64,000 nucleotides of DNA, taken from assembly GCA_023014485.1 (NCBI GenBank), contig JAJOZX010002704.1:296001-360000 (forward strand). The letters are read 5' to 3'. The notes beneath the pieces were generated by a model. It was not told the origin of the DNA, searched no databases, and saw only the letters and a program-made list of their open reading frames with translations. This DNA is from Bathynomus jamesi. Its lineage: Eukaryota; Arthropoda; Malacostraca; Isopoda; Cirolanidae. A program made the position numbers and the translations under genes. Shown piece by piece: positions 26,197-40,600 of the stretch; position 1 is the first letter of the stretch; each line of letters begins with the position of its first letter.

Positions 26197-26242
<46 letters not shown>

Positions 26243-27081
26243 AAATAACCACAAAGGAGACAGAGAATGAGACAATAATTTAAGGGGATACAATAAGGGA
26301 AAGCCTCCATTAGGACGCCTGGCAAATTGTAATCACAAAGCAGATATCCTGACAGGTTTCAAAAGCAAGCATCGGGATGATCTTAAAAGTTTTGGTAATT
26401 TTAAAATCTTATCTGTAGAACTTTCTATAAATTATCGAGAAATGTGACCCGGTTAGGTTCAATTGTGTTAGGTTAGGTTAGGTTAGGTTCAGTTGTGTTA
26501 GGTTAGGTTATATTATTATAAACGAGAAAGAATCCTGGGAATAATTTTTCGTTGTAGAAAAACTCAGAATAAAGTTAGGTTAGGTTATATTATATCTGGT
26601 TAGGCCATGCTAGGTTAGCTCGACCTCTGGACAGATTTCCTTTCACTTCGCTTTATCACGAATTTTAAAAATTATTTAACACTGAATGAAAACATATATG
26701 GTAAGAGATGAGTGGAAAAACGCTGGGTGATGGAATCCCTGTTAAACCGTAGGTGAAAAGTTGGACCTTCTGTGCTAGGTTAGGTTAGGTTATATTATAC
26801 CCGGATGGGTTAGGCTATAGTATGTCCAGTTAGGTTAGGTTATATTATATCCGGATAGGTAATGCTAGGTTAGGTTATATTATTATAAATGAGAAAGAGC
26901 CCTGGAATGATGTATATATAGGTTAGGTTAGGTTATATTATTATAAACGAGAAAGAGTCCTGGGAGTATATTTTTCGTTGTAGAAAAACTCAGAATAAAG
27001 CTAGGTTAAGTTAGGTTATATTATATCCGGTTAGGCAATGCTAGGTTAGGTTATTATTATAAACGAGAAAGAGCCCTGGGC

Positions 27082-27124
<43 letters not shown>

Positions 27125-28250
27125 CTAGGTTAGGATATATTATTATAAACGATAAAGAGGCGTGGCCCGATATATATATATAGGCTAGTTTAGGCTAGGA
27201 TATATTATGTCCCGGTTAGGCTACGCTAGGGTAAGTTATATTACGACCGATATATATATATATATATATATGGGAGAGTTGTAATAAGAAAAAACGCCCA
27301 GCAAATTATGATCACAAAGCAGATATCCTTTCACTTCGCTTTAACACGAATTTTAAAAATTACTTAACACTGAATGAAATGATGTATATAATTACTTACA
27401 TTTCAAATGAGTTGTCCTTTGGATCTTGCAATCTATTGCAACTTTCTGCAACAGTCTGCGTGGATAGAAGTTCATTCTGGTCTACAGCATTGAAAAGATA
27501 AATTACAGAGAGCGATGGGACGTCTTGATCTTCAAAACAATTTGGGGGAGTTGTACAGCTGAACCATGGTAGGTATTTCAAAAACACTAAATGAGAAAAC
27601 TACTGAAATGAGGTCCTGAGATGAAAGTGCCCCCTTTTATAAACGGGACCGTGACCAACCTACAACACACGAATCGCGAGCTTCCTATTTTCCATCAGTG
27701 AATTTTGGGCGGGGCTTGAAGCGTAGGCCCGCATAGCAGCCAAACATAGGTTCTGGGCTCCGCTCACAGGGCTGTGATTGGCTGCCCCGTGAAATCTGGG
27801 GCGTGTCAGATATTCCCATTCGTAGAGAGAGAGGAAATGCGTTGTTTTTTGATCTTGTATTCTGCCCCGAGAGAGAGGGAGACGAGGAACTTAACGAGGT
27901 TGGTTTGTAAATTTATTTATGGTGCCCTATCTAAAATAGGATCGGAAAAAATTTATTTCCTCTGTAATATAAAGGAAAAGGAAAAACAACCAGCGCACAA
28001 AGTTCTTCAGCCCTTCGAGACAATTCTCCCATCTGTGAAAGTTTATTGGGCACAGGTTTCGCGAATAATACAATAAATGAATTTTTAAAAATAACAGAGA
28101 TGTGTGATGGATGCGGATCATTAAACACCAAAGTTTATTTCGATATCATAAACTTCTGCGTCAAACACAATTTAAGAACGGTGTTTAACATAATTGTGTA
28201 TATATACATATATGTATATATATATATGTATATATATATATGTATATATA

Positions 28251-28290
<40 letters not shown>

Positions 28291-28371
28291 CATAAATATA
28301 TATGTCCTTCTATTGTTCATGCCTCGACACAATAAAACTGCCAACCGTGGAAGGAAGTTTACATTCTAACT

Positions 28372-28432
<61 letters not shown>

Positions 28433-31400
28433 ACAGATCTACAGAAGTTAAGGCTAACAAAGACCCTAAGGTCCACTCTAAGGTTAGCACGAGAGAAAGA
28501 AAAGAGTAGGGGGTTAAGAGAAGAGATAAGAGGTTAAGTAAGTAGCAACACCTATCACTTGTGGGTTAACATTCACTCAGAAAAAGAGAAAAAAGACTCA
28601 CCATCATCATCCGCCGGCCACTGCCGACAAGTCGGAAAAATAGTCGAACTGAATAGGAAAGGGGTGAAAGATGAAAAGAAGTTAAATAAAACGCTTACAA
28701 ACCATGAAAACACAGTCTTAACTCACTGTCATATGCAAACTACAGACATGCAAGTAAAGAGAGTTAAGAGTTACAGACATGCAAGTAAGGAGAGGATAAG
28801 AAAAAAAAAGTAGGTAAAGTCAAACAAAAAGTGGGTTAGTTTACGCTACGAGCTACATCTACTTTCGTGCTTGTCTAATTTTTTTTTAATAATAATTTTA
28901 TTGCTGGTATCACACGCTGGCATGTCACAAGCTGGCATTATCGTCAACACACTCATCCTCGACCACAACTCCCAGAGCTCCTGTTGCTAATTGTTTTTTT
29001 TTATTTTAAACAAAGTTAATATTTTTAAAATGCCTATCTAGACGGTTCTTAAACACATTAACGCTGGTAGAGTTCACGACGGGCGCGGGAAGATTATTCC
29101 ATTTATCAATTACTTTAAACGTAAAGAAGTTTTTAGCGGTATTAGAAATGAAACGTCTGCCACGCAACTTAAATCCATTATTACGAGTATTGCTATTATC
29201 GAAAGTGAACAGTTTCTCAAAATTTACGTTATCGATTTTATTAACGATTTTGAAAATTTCAATAAGTTCCCCCTTAATTTCCTAGTTCCGAGTGAATGCA
29301 AGTCTAACTCTTTAATCCTATCTTCATAAGGCTTGTTGCGCAATGACGAAATTAGATTCGTGGAACGACGCTGAACCCTTTCTAACCTATCAATATCCTC
29401 ACGCAAATACGGGCACCAAAACTGAACGGCATATTCTAAATGAGGCCTGACTAGGGACTTGTAAAGGGCAATATAATATCCTTCGATTTAAATTCGAAAT
29501 TACGCGCTATGAAGCCTAACATCCTATTAGCTTTTGCGCAAGACTCCAGGCACTGGTTCCTTTTAAATCCTTAGATACGCCAAAATCTACTTCCTCGTCA
29601 ACGCTCGCTAACTCTCGATCATCCATCGTGTACGTGTAATTATTGTTACAAGAACCTATAGAGGCGGGGCCACCAGCTTGACCTCCTTGTGAAGAGAGAC
29701 CAACGCACGAAACAACATAAGGCATAAGGTAAGGTATATGCAAAACTTTACATTTGCCTACGTTAAATTTCATCTGCCACTTATCCGTCCACTCCATAAT
29801 CCTATTTACATCGTCTTGGAGCCTATTTCTATCACCCTCGTTAACAACCTTACCGCCTATTTTAGTATCGTCCGCGAATTTTGACACGTTACTAGTCAAT
29901 CCTACATCTATGTCGTTAATGTAAATTACAAATAGCAATGGGCCTAACACTGAACCCTGTGGGACACCGCTACCTACATCCAACCATCCCGATTCACTAC
30001 CATTAACAACGACCCTCTGTCTGCTAGCACGAAGCCATTCCTCTAACCAGTTAGCTACCTGACCGCGTATACCGTGCGCTTTAACCTTCGCAATTAATCT
30101 TCTATGCGGAACTGTATCGAACGCTTTTTTAAAATCTAAATAAATAACGTCAGGCATGGAGCCTTGCTAACTTTTAGCCTATCGATATAATGAGCAATCT
30201 CACCCTCGTAAACAGTTATTTCATCTAAAATAGTCTCGCTACTAAATGGAACGATATCGTCCACGTCGGGGACATTATTTACGTGTTCTATGGTAAAACC
30301 TGTCGCAAAAAAGTTATTGAAAATACCCGCCATCGCCTGAGCGTCAGAAGCCAAAGCGCCTTTAACGTCCACTAGAGGGCCTATGTTATCTTTTATCGGC
30401 TTACGATTATTGTCGTATTCAAAAAACTTTTTGGATTATGTTTACTATCTGCAGCTATAAGTATCTCTAAATTACGCTTAGCATTCCTAACTGATCTTTT
30501 AACCTGACGTCTAAACGCGATATATCTATTAAAGTTAGTTGCCGTGCCATTGCGCTTATGAATTCTATACGTTCTGTTACGCTCGTTTATGAATTCGCCT
30601 ATTTCCCTAGTCCACCATTTGGGCCTACCATGATTTCTAGCCCGCTTGGGCTACGAAGAGTAAACTCCCTTTCAATATTCATAAAACTTTCTTTAAACGC
30701 CACCCAATGCAAATTTGTATCACCCATAAATAAGTTATCCCAGTCCACTACTCTCATTCTATCAGCAAAACTATCAAAATTGGCCCTACGAAAATCAGGG
30801 ACTTCTATTACGTTACTATCCTTAGTGTTTTCTATCAATAGCTTAAAACTAAGAATTTGATGATCACTACACCCTAAACTCTCGCCTACTTCTAAACCTT
30901 CGACTATATTTTCGCCGTTCGTCATCACCACGTCTAAAATATTGTCACCGCGCGTTGGTTCGGTAACCATCTGTCGTAAAAAATTATCTTCCATGAACTT
31001 AATCAATCTCAAACCCTCCTCATTACCAGTAAAAGTCTCGTAATTAACATTAGGGCAGTTAAAGTCTCCGACAATTATACTATTCCGATTATGAATAAAG
31101 TTACCAAGAAGTGAGTAAAATCTAGTATCGGTATCGAGGGGTTGAACGGGAGGTCTATAAACAACAACAAAATTAAAACTAATACTACGCGCCCTAACTT
31201 CAACGCATATTGCATTAATTGCTGCCGGAAAATCTATCTTAACCTCGATAGCCCTAAGGAATTACGAATGTACAGCAAAACGCCGCCACCAATCCTATGT
31301 AACCTATCATTCGTAAAGAGTAAAACCCGGTATATCAAACTCCCCCAACAAGTCCCGAGTCACGGTATTTTAAAAAAATAACAGATGTGTGATGGATGTG

Positions 31401-31546
31401 GATCATTAAACACCAAAGTTTATTTCGATATCATAAACTTCTGCGATATCATAAACTGCGATATCATAAACTTCCTTCTGTTGTTCATGCCTCGAGGCAA
31501 TAAAACTGCCAACCGTGGAAGGAAGTTTACATTCCAACTTAGAGCG

Positions 31547-31587
<41 letters not shown>

Positions 31588-31620
31588 CGAGAGCGAGAGA
31601 GTGACAGAGATCGAGAGGGA

Positions 31621-31661
<41 letters not shown>

Positions 31662-34600
31662 CGAGAGGGGAAGAGAGATAGAGAGAGAGAAAGAGAGCGC
31701 GAGAAAGAGAGAATTTGTACATATATAGGATCACCTTTGCTTTCAATGGCTTCGGCCCGAATTGTTCATTCTGGCGGAGGACAAACTTTTCACCCCGCCC
31801 TAGACCTACTTTTTAACGGGGTATCTATAAGAGAGAGAGAGAGAGAGAGAGATTTGTACATATATAGGATCACCTTTGCTTTCAATGGCTTCGGCCCGAA
31901 TTGTTCATTCTGGCGAAGGCAAAACTTTTCATCCCGCCCTAAATCTACTTTTTAACAGGGTATATATTAGAGAGGGCGCACGAGAGGGATCCCTGCTAGG
32001 GAACCCTGGTTACCCATTTATCAATCGTGAAAGCATGTTTACACTCCACCTTAGACCTACAGTTTAACACGGATCATTAGGTTACCCTGGTTTCCCATTT
32101 ATCTACCAACCGTGGAAGGACGCGCCACCACCGGGTCTCGAACTCGGTGCATATAATCGTGTGTGCGTAATATTTTATGGGCGTGTAGGCGGGTGTGTAC
32201 GTGCCAAAATGAAGTACACTGTGCCAGCTGGCTGATAATGCCTGGAGGCACTGGCTGATTAAGCCAACTGGCTGATTAGGAACATATTAAGACAACGGCC
32301 GCTCGGCTGAAGTCTTAATATGCGCTTGGCTCCTGCCAGGCGAACACCTCTCTTCCTCTCTCTCCTTCTCCTCTCTCTTTCTCTTAGGGGATAACTCCGC
32401 CTCCAAGTTGCATAACCCTTGTTGCTCTTGCAACATTCCCCCTCCCTCTTTGTTGCATAACATATTGCAACATTCCCCCTTTGTTGCATAACTTGTGCAA
32501 TATTTCCTTTTCAACATTGATCAACATTAGCAATTGCATTGCACTCTCTCCTTTTGCGCCCATACTACTAATGGTCGCAGGAAGGAAACAAAGAAGTGTG
32601 AAAGTGAGACACAATTTGTCTAATTATTAAGCGCTTTTCAAGTACAGTTTAAACTTTCAAATTTGAATACGTTTGCTTATATTTTAATCGAATTCTGTAT
32701 TATAGGTGGCCTACCTCTAATTAAACTTTTTAACGAAGCCATAACACATTTTTTAAGATTATAGTCTACAAATTAATAACATTCTACCCACAGATATACA
32801 TTAACATAAAAAATTAAGAGCAGTAAGATATAAGAGATGCCTCTAAATAACGTTCTATATAATCAAACCAATATATTTTAAAAATAATTTTATTTTGTCT
32901 TTTATTATTACTTTTTACCTTGTAGGACTTTCCCAATAATCTTCATAAAATAAGCCTATTCCAAATTTACAGATCCTTTGATAAACTTTCTATTAAAGTC
33001 CATATTTTCCAAACGATTCCAAATCCTTTTAACAATGTATTCAAGATTTGTTTAGCAAAAATTTAATTGAACGCTTTTTACCAGAGCTGGGCATTTGCGG
33101 CATATTTTGCGGTACTGCGGTACTTGCGGTACCACCGCACTACCACTCCGGGCCCCCATAACGCAGTACCGCAAAGGATCGCTGAAAGTACCGCAGTACC
33201 GCTACCGCATTCAAATTTCCGCGTACCGGTTTGGTACCGGTTTGGTAGTGCAGCAGTACCGCAGTACCGCAATATGCCGCAAGTGCCCAGCTCTGCTTTT
33301 TACATGCATACACACATACATACTACATACCAGTGGCGTGCGGTGGGTATGTCCACAGGGTATGCTGTAATTGCCCCCCCCCCCAAAAAAATATACATAT
33401 ACAATCATCATAACTTCATATTAGTTTTCGATTACTTTAGTAATATACTGACTTTTTGTAATTTGACTTTTAACTGGGTAGGCGACGCATGCCCAGCTTA
33501 CCCTATATGCACGCCATTGATACTAGGGTTTCTGGTTTCGGGTGTTTCCTTCTGTCCCGGGATAGCGGGACAAATTGAACTCAATCCCGGGATCCCGGGA
33601 TTTCCCGGGAAATTTTTTAACATTTATTTAATATTATAATGACAAGATTTATACGACTTCTTATTTATTATCTGACGTATTTACTTCGTAAATAAAACAA
33701 ATTTCAAATATCTTTTTATTTGATATCAATACTATAATAACAATACCCATTATACTCCACTTTAATAAAGAAAAGAAAATTCCTTTACCCTACAATTAGG
33801 TAGCAAATATAATAAAATAATTCAAACTTTCAAAGTAAATCAAAAATAAAAGAATAACAATAATATACGACATATTGAATAATATGACTGGTATTTCATC
33901 AGATTTTCTAAAATATCTCTTCGAGAAGGTGAGGCAATTAATGCTTTGATCACTGAGCCTGGTTCTCAGTTTTGTGATGAAGCCACAGCGCACAAGCCAC
34001 AGCACCGCTGCAGTGAGTCAGTGACTGGTTGCGTCGAGTGACTCGAGTCGTCGACTCACTGGAGTCACTGCCCATTGTAAAAAGTTTTACTCGACGATTT
34101 TAAACTGAATGTAAAAGTGTAAATAAAAATATGAAATAATAATAACTGAAATAAATGAATATTATTAAAAATAACCAATCCCGGGATTTCCCGGGATTCG
34201 ATTTTTTGTCCCGGGAAATAAAACTCCAAATTTTGGCAGGGTTTCCCGGGATCCCGGGATCCCGGGAACCCGGGACAGAAACCCTAATTGATACATACAT
34301 AAATTACACCAGTACACATTTGAAAACTTGTCGATCGATTTTTACAAACTAGTTGGTGATTCTATATAATTTGAGTGCGCTGATCTCAAAAATATAGTTA
34401 GTTTTTCCCTATCACGTATGGTTTTCTTACTACAGGGTGTGTCATAAATCCCCCATTTATCCCCAAATGTGAACCATCTTATCGAGACCAACATTGGATT
34501 GCACATGCTAAACCAAAAATTTTGTTGTTAGAGACTACAGTAACGCTTACATAATAATGTAGGGTAAATATATATAACAACCAGTCCCGTTCCCAGCAAA

Positions 34601-37600
34601 ATACTCTCTCCCCTCCCATCAATGGGTGGTTAACATTTGGGGACAGATGAGGTATTACAACACCCCTTGTAGCACAAAATCTTTAGGTGATAGAGTAAAA
34701 CCTAATTAAAGCAGAATTAAATAGCTCCTAGCTCTTGGACAACCATATTGCTTGTTTATGAAAGAATAAAAAAATAACTGAAAGAAACAAAATATATTTA
34801 CCTTCTTTACTTGCAAACATTTCAGGACTTATTCCAAAGACTTAAGACTACGAAGGTAGATCTGACTAATGACGACTAAACCGGTGCTTCTTTGATGTTT
34901 TCTTATGCTGTGCGTTAGGCTGATCTCGTTGCAGACACCAGCAGTAATCCGCCATCATATTTGTATGCCATCTTCCTTGATATATTCTTTCTATGGTTTT
35001 GATGTCCTGGTGAAATCGTTCTCCTTGCTCCTCACTGACATCTCCGAGATTTTCGGGTCAAGATGCGAAAATAAGAAGTGAACTTTCAGGCTCATGTTGC
35101 AGCCTAAGGCGCAAAACTTTTTAAGCATATTTTCCACCAGTCTTTCATAATTTTGGCTTTTGTAGTTTCCCAAGAAGTTTTCAACAACATCTTTGAAACC
35201 AAGCCATGCTTCTTTTTCTTTATTGGTCATTGTGCTCAGGAAATGATCGTCTGTCAATAACTTTCTAATCTGAGGACCTATAAAAACACCTTTTATTTTC
35301 TCGTAGCTAATCTTTGGATATTTTGAACAAATGTACTTGAAACACTCACCTTCTCTATTCAATGCTTTGACATACTGCTTCATCAAGCCTAACTTAATGT
35401 GCAAGGGTGGTAGGAGGATTTTATTGGGTTCAACTAGATGTTCATGTAAAATGTTCTTTGATCCTGGGGTAAGATTCTCTCTAGGAGGCCAAGTTTTCCT
35501 CTTCCAGTGCTGGTCACGTGCTCGACTATCCCATTCGCAGATGAAACATGGCATCTTAGTGTATCCTGATTGCTGCCCAAGTAACATGCAAAGGACTTTG
35601 AGGTCCCCACACAATATCCATCTGTGATTTTGATACTGAATTTTTTCCAGAAGCAGTTTCATGTTATCATAGGTCTCTTTTAAATGAGTAGAATGGGCCA
35701 CTGGGATTTATACATATTTGTTACCGTTGTGCAGTAACACTCCTTTTAGACTGGTTTTAGAGGAATCTATAAACAGCCTCCAGTCACTGGTTTGGTATTC
35801 GATGCCTAGCTTGCACACTAATCCTGTGATGTCCTTGCAAAATACCAAGGGACCATCTTCTTCGAAAAAAGGCACGAAGTCTTTCTCACGATTTCTGTAC
35901 CAAGCGAAGTATGTGTCGGATGCCAATAAATTGTTATCCTGCAATCTAGACCCCAAAAGTTCTGCAGAGTCCTTAGGCAGATTCATATCCCTGACTAAGT
36001 CATTTAGTTCGGCTTGGGTTAATGGTTTAGGAGGATCTCGGTCAGCTGTTGGCTGTTCATAAACATCATCATTGTCTGGATTTGGAGCTGAATCAGAATC
36101 TGAATTGTATTGATCCAGACTCTCGGGCGGGCGGAGAATAGGAACTTCTGGACCATGGGGTACCGGCCTTATTGCAGATGGAAGACTTGGGTATTGAAGG
36201 CTCTCTTTATTCTTTGCATTATAACCTTTAACATTGCAAGAACAGAAGTAGCAGTCGTCGGTATGGTTTCTAGGCTCGCGCCATACCATAGGGATCCCAA
36301 ATGGCAAACTTTTCTTTTTACCTTTGCTCTAATTCCTTAGTGCTGCAACACACGTAAGACAAACCTTGTGTGGAGCCCAACTTTTGTCTTGATCTCCTAA
36401 TTTAATTCCAAAATAAGCATGATAAGCTCTCTTAATGAAGGTCGTTACATTTGTCCTTTGTTTTACAACATACCGACCACAAATATAACAAAATATGTCT
36501 GGAGTATGAGTACATCCTCTAGAAGCCATTATTAAAATTTTAAAGACGTAATGTTAGAATTATCTATCTGAAAAATATGAAAAATCGAAATTAATTAAAG
36601 ATAAAAACGGTAAAAAATTACAAAACGCCCCAAAATTGTTTTGCTAATAACTTTAAAACTGTAGGTGATAGAAAAAACCTGGTAGCATTTTTTAATTCAG
36701 CGCAGCGAACTGCTTCAGAATCACAACTCAAAAAAGAAATCGATTTTCATGCAGACCGGTGTTATCAAAGATCTCATATTCCCCAGGTGAATTGGGGTGA
36801 GAAGACAGACACCTCAGATATAAAGTACAGAAGGTAATGAAGAAGAGAAAAGGTAGAAAGTAAAGCGTACACATTTATTCATGCTAGCATCCTGGTGGAC
36901 CAGCACCCTTCCACATGGCTAAATTCTACACCTGCGGCCCTTCATACGCCATGCGTGGTGATGCTTCCAGGTTTTGTCAAAAATAAAAGAGAGTCCCGAA
37001 CTTAGATAGCTCTAACAAACCTCTTTCATTCCAACCTACTTGCAGCCACTTTCCATGCATCACCCAGATCAAGTCCACGCTTCCTCATGCAATCATTCAC
37101 CATGTTCTTCCATCTTCTTCTCGGACTTCCTCTCCTTCTACCTTCGCAAACACTCTACTACACTCTTTTCACAACTCTGTCATCTTCCATTCTTTCAAAC
37201 ATGTCCAAACCACCTTAACACACTTTCCCCAATTTTCATTTCCACTGACTTCTAAACACCACATCTGTCCAAGACCACTCGATTTCTCGCTCTATCAATC
37301 GAGCGCATGCCACACATACTTCTCAGGTTATCCAACTCGACTGCTCTTACCTATGACTTCTCCCTTTCACGCTACAGTATATCAATGTTTCACATTCATA
37401 CAAACGTGTCGATGCTAACACATCTTGTAAACATCTAGCAGCATCTCCGCCCAGTCTCCGCTTTTACCAGTTACCACTTTTATTACTGTTTATGAAAAGA
37501 CTGAAATGAAATTAAAATCTTCCGTTTTTTTGCTTGCAGTTTTTCTAAGAGTACTAAAAATAAAGCAAATAATTTTTTCCATTAACCCTTTCGGTCCCAT

Positions 37601-40600
37601 GTGTCTTCTCTAGGACTGAATAAAATCGTCTGGCAATAATAAGAACACATTGATATTATTTATTTTAAATATATTAAGTTTAAAAATTGATATACGAAAC
37701 TTTATTTCAGGGAGCCGTGATTGGATTCCTCACTTCTTTTGTTTTTAATGTCTGGCTCATCATTGGTCAGTTGGCCAACAAAGCAGGCCAAGTAAAACAT
37801 TTGCCTTTATCAGTGAGTGGGTGTCCGACACATCTTAATTCTTCCTCTCTTGAGAAATATGGGTTTTCAAATGTTACCACTGGATTTCCATCTACATCAC
37901 CCTCTGATGAGAGTTTAGAGATGGCTAATGTGGCTAAAGTCAAAGAAAGGTAGTGTTCCATTTATTTGACAAGGATTTTTCGAAAATATAAAGCGTCAGA
38001 CAGTCATATTTATTTTGAAGGATTTATAATATTTTACTGTTTATGTCTTTACCCAACAGTAGGAAGGAAGATTTGTGTGTGTGTGTGTGTGTATACACAC
38101 ACACACACCGGGTGATTACAAATGATCTTCCTGATTTTAAACATTTATTATGAAAAAAACTAACAAAGCTACAACTAAAAGCAAGGTATACAAATAAAGA
38201 ACTCAAAACGTTTTATTTACAAGCTATTGAAATTCAATATAAGCTCCTTTTGTGGCTCTGCACTCTGCAGCCATCAAAGCGGTAGTCTGTTTCCCTCCAT
38301 ACATTTTATAGCATATCACACTGAACTTTTCTAACAACCTCACGTATCCTTTCCTTCAAATGTTCCAAAGTTGTTGCCATTGGTGGAATAAAAACTTAAT
38401 TTTTAACATAGCCCCACAGGAAGAAGTCAAGGGGGATTAGATCGGGCGAACGAGCCGGCCAAGGAATGGGCCCCCTACACCCGATCCAACGATCAGGTAA
38501 TTGCTCATTTATGAATGTTGTAATTTCAAAAGGAGCCACAAAAGGAGCTCATATTGAGCATCAGTAGCTTGTAAATAAAACTTTTCGAGTTCTTTATTTG
38601 TATATCTTGTTTTTCGCTATAGCTTCGTTAGTTTTTTCATAATAAATGTTTAAAATCGGGAACATCATTTGTATTCACCCGGTATATACTGTATGTATGA
38701 GGAAAGTTGAGAATGGAGAACAGTCTAACAGGTTGTGTTGGTGAGTAAAGATATGCTATTGGTGTTTGCTATAAGAAGAAGAGAGACATTGCACAGACAC
38801 AAGAAATAAAAAGTGAAAGGTTAAATTTGAATGAGTTGGCAACAGAGTAGGGAAGAAGAGTACAAGAAGTCCTTAGAAAAATAAATGCTAAACAAAAGGA
38901 TGTACAGAATATGTGGAATGTTTATAATAAATGCTTAATGAAGACAGCAAGTGATGTATGCAGTGCATACGAAATGGAGTGTAAAGAGAGGCAACACAGG
39001 AAGAGATTGTAGACACCATTCGACCAGGGAAGTACTCCGGGGTGAACGTTAGACAGGAGACAGGGAGTGTTGGAACTCAAGGTTCTCCTATCACTGTCCT
39101 CCTCAGCTGATCTTTTCCGTGTCTCATCTACGCTGTGAGCAGTTCAGCATACTCTCAAACACACACTTCTCTCACCATTCCTCACGACATATACATGCAT
39201 CTTACATACTACACAATCTTTGCAAAATTAAAAAGAAAAAAAATGGCATCGCCCTCAAGGGCCTCGGACTCCCATGGGGAAGGGACCATAAATGTCCCCA
39301 CTTCTGGCTCACCCACTGCCGATACCGGGAACACAGACCCAGGCAGCGGGGCTGGTTCTGGTACTGCCCATTCGAGATGTTCTGGGTCCCTGCCTGATTT
39401 ACTTTTCATACATTTCTGCAACATTCGTGGCCCTTCCTCAAATTTTTAATTGTTTTAATCTCCTCTAAACCCCAGCTGTCTGGGACGACTGACACCAACC
39501 CTTTTTCTGTACCCTCCTACTTTCTCTATACTTAATTTCACTCCAAAGGTGGATGTTGTGTATATGTACGTAACGCCCTAACTTGCTCTTATATTCTCGA
39601 ACTTGAATCCTTCGAATTCTACACCCTCTGGCTACGGCTTACATGCCAATCTCAACTAAAACATCTGCGCTGTCTACCTTTCTCTTAATTATATTGTCCA
39701 TCCAAAACTCCTTGACTACTTTACTTTGAAAGTGGAGTATATTCTAGCCCACTCTCCTTTCGCTGAAATCTCCATTTTAGGTGATTTCAACGTTCACCAC
39801 CACCTTTGGCTTTCCTCCCATTTCACTGACATCCCTGGCTGGTGAACTAGCCTACAACTCTTTACCCTCAATAACCTACAACTGACTGTACAGCATCCTA
39901 CACGTATCCCCGATCGCCTTGGAGATAGACCCATCATTCTGGATTTATTTCTCACCACTTATCCTTCTTCTTACTTTGTCAAACATTTTTCTCCGTTGGG
40001 CTCGTCCGCCCACAATCTTATATCTCTTTCCTGTCCTATCCTCTAATTCGGCCTTTGGATCCTCCATGAGGTGATATATATATATATAATATATATATAT
40101 AGTCTAAAAGTCACTGAATGGAAAAGTCACTAAAAGGAAAATAAATGGCAACACAAAAACATAAACACTAAGACGTGGCCTGTTCGGTTCATGGGCTGAC
40201 TTAAGCAGCATGTATTTTTCTATCTGCAGTAATCGTTAATTCTAAATCGTATTTGGTGTCTAATCTAAAATGACTAGTTGGTGATTAGGTTAAGTTGTTT
40301 AATTATTATGTCATTTAGGGGTAATGTCTATAGCTTCTAAATTTTGTAAAGTAGGATTGGGTTGGTCGAGGTTTGTTGACGCTGGCGCAAATTGTATTAT
40401 TGTAGGCCCGAAAAAGATCTAAAGTAAAGCACCTGTAAATACCTTTTATGTCCAATTGCTAACCTAATCCGTAACGGGCTCTAACACCCTACGTTATTAC
40501 ATTTGGCGACGAGGATGGGATTCTGTTTGTTTGGAAAATTGGATGTAGTCTAGCCTAGTGTGGGTCGTTCGATTTGGTTGATTTGTGTCGGTAAACTACC

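Noticed and set aside
31420..31746. Long open frames made of Arg-Glu or Ser-Leu repeats
   Set aside because: They are translations of the (GA)n microsatellite and have no protein character.
33067..33639. 190-residue frame at 33 kb
   Set aside because: It runs through a hAT MITE, a second MITE and the start of a third element; composition follows their inverted repeats.
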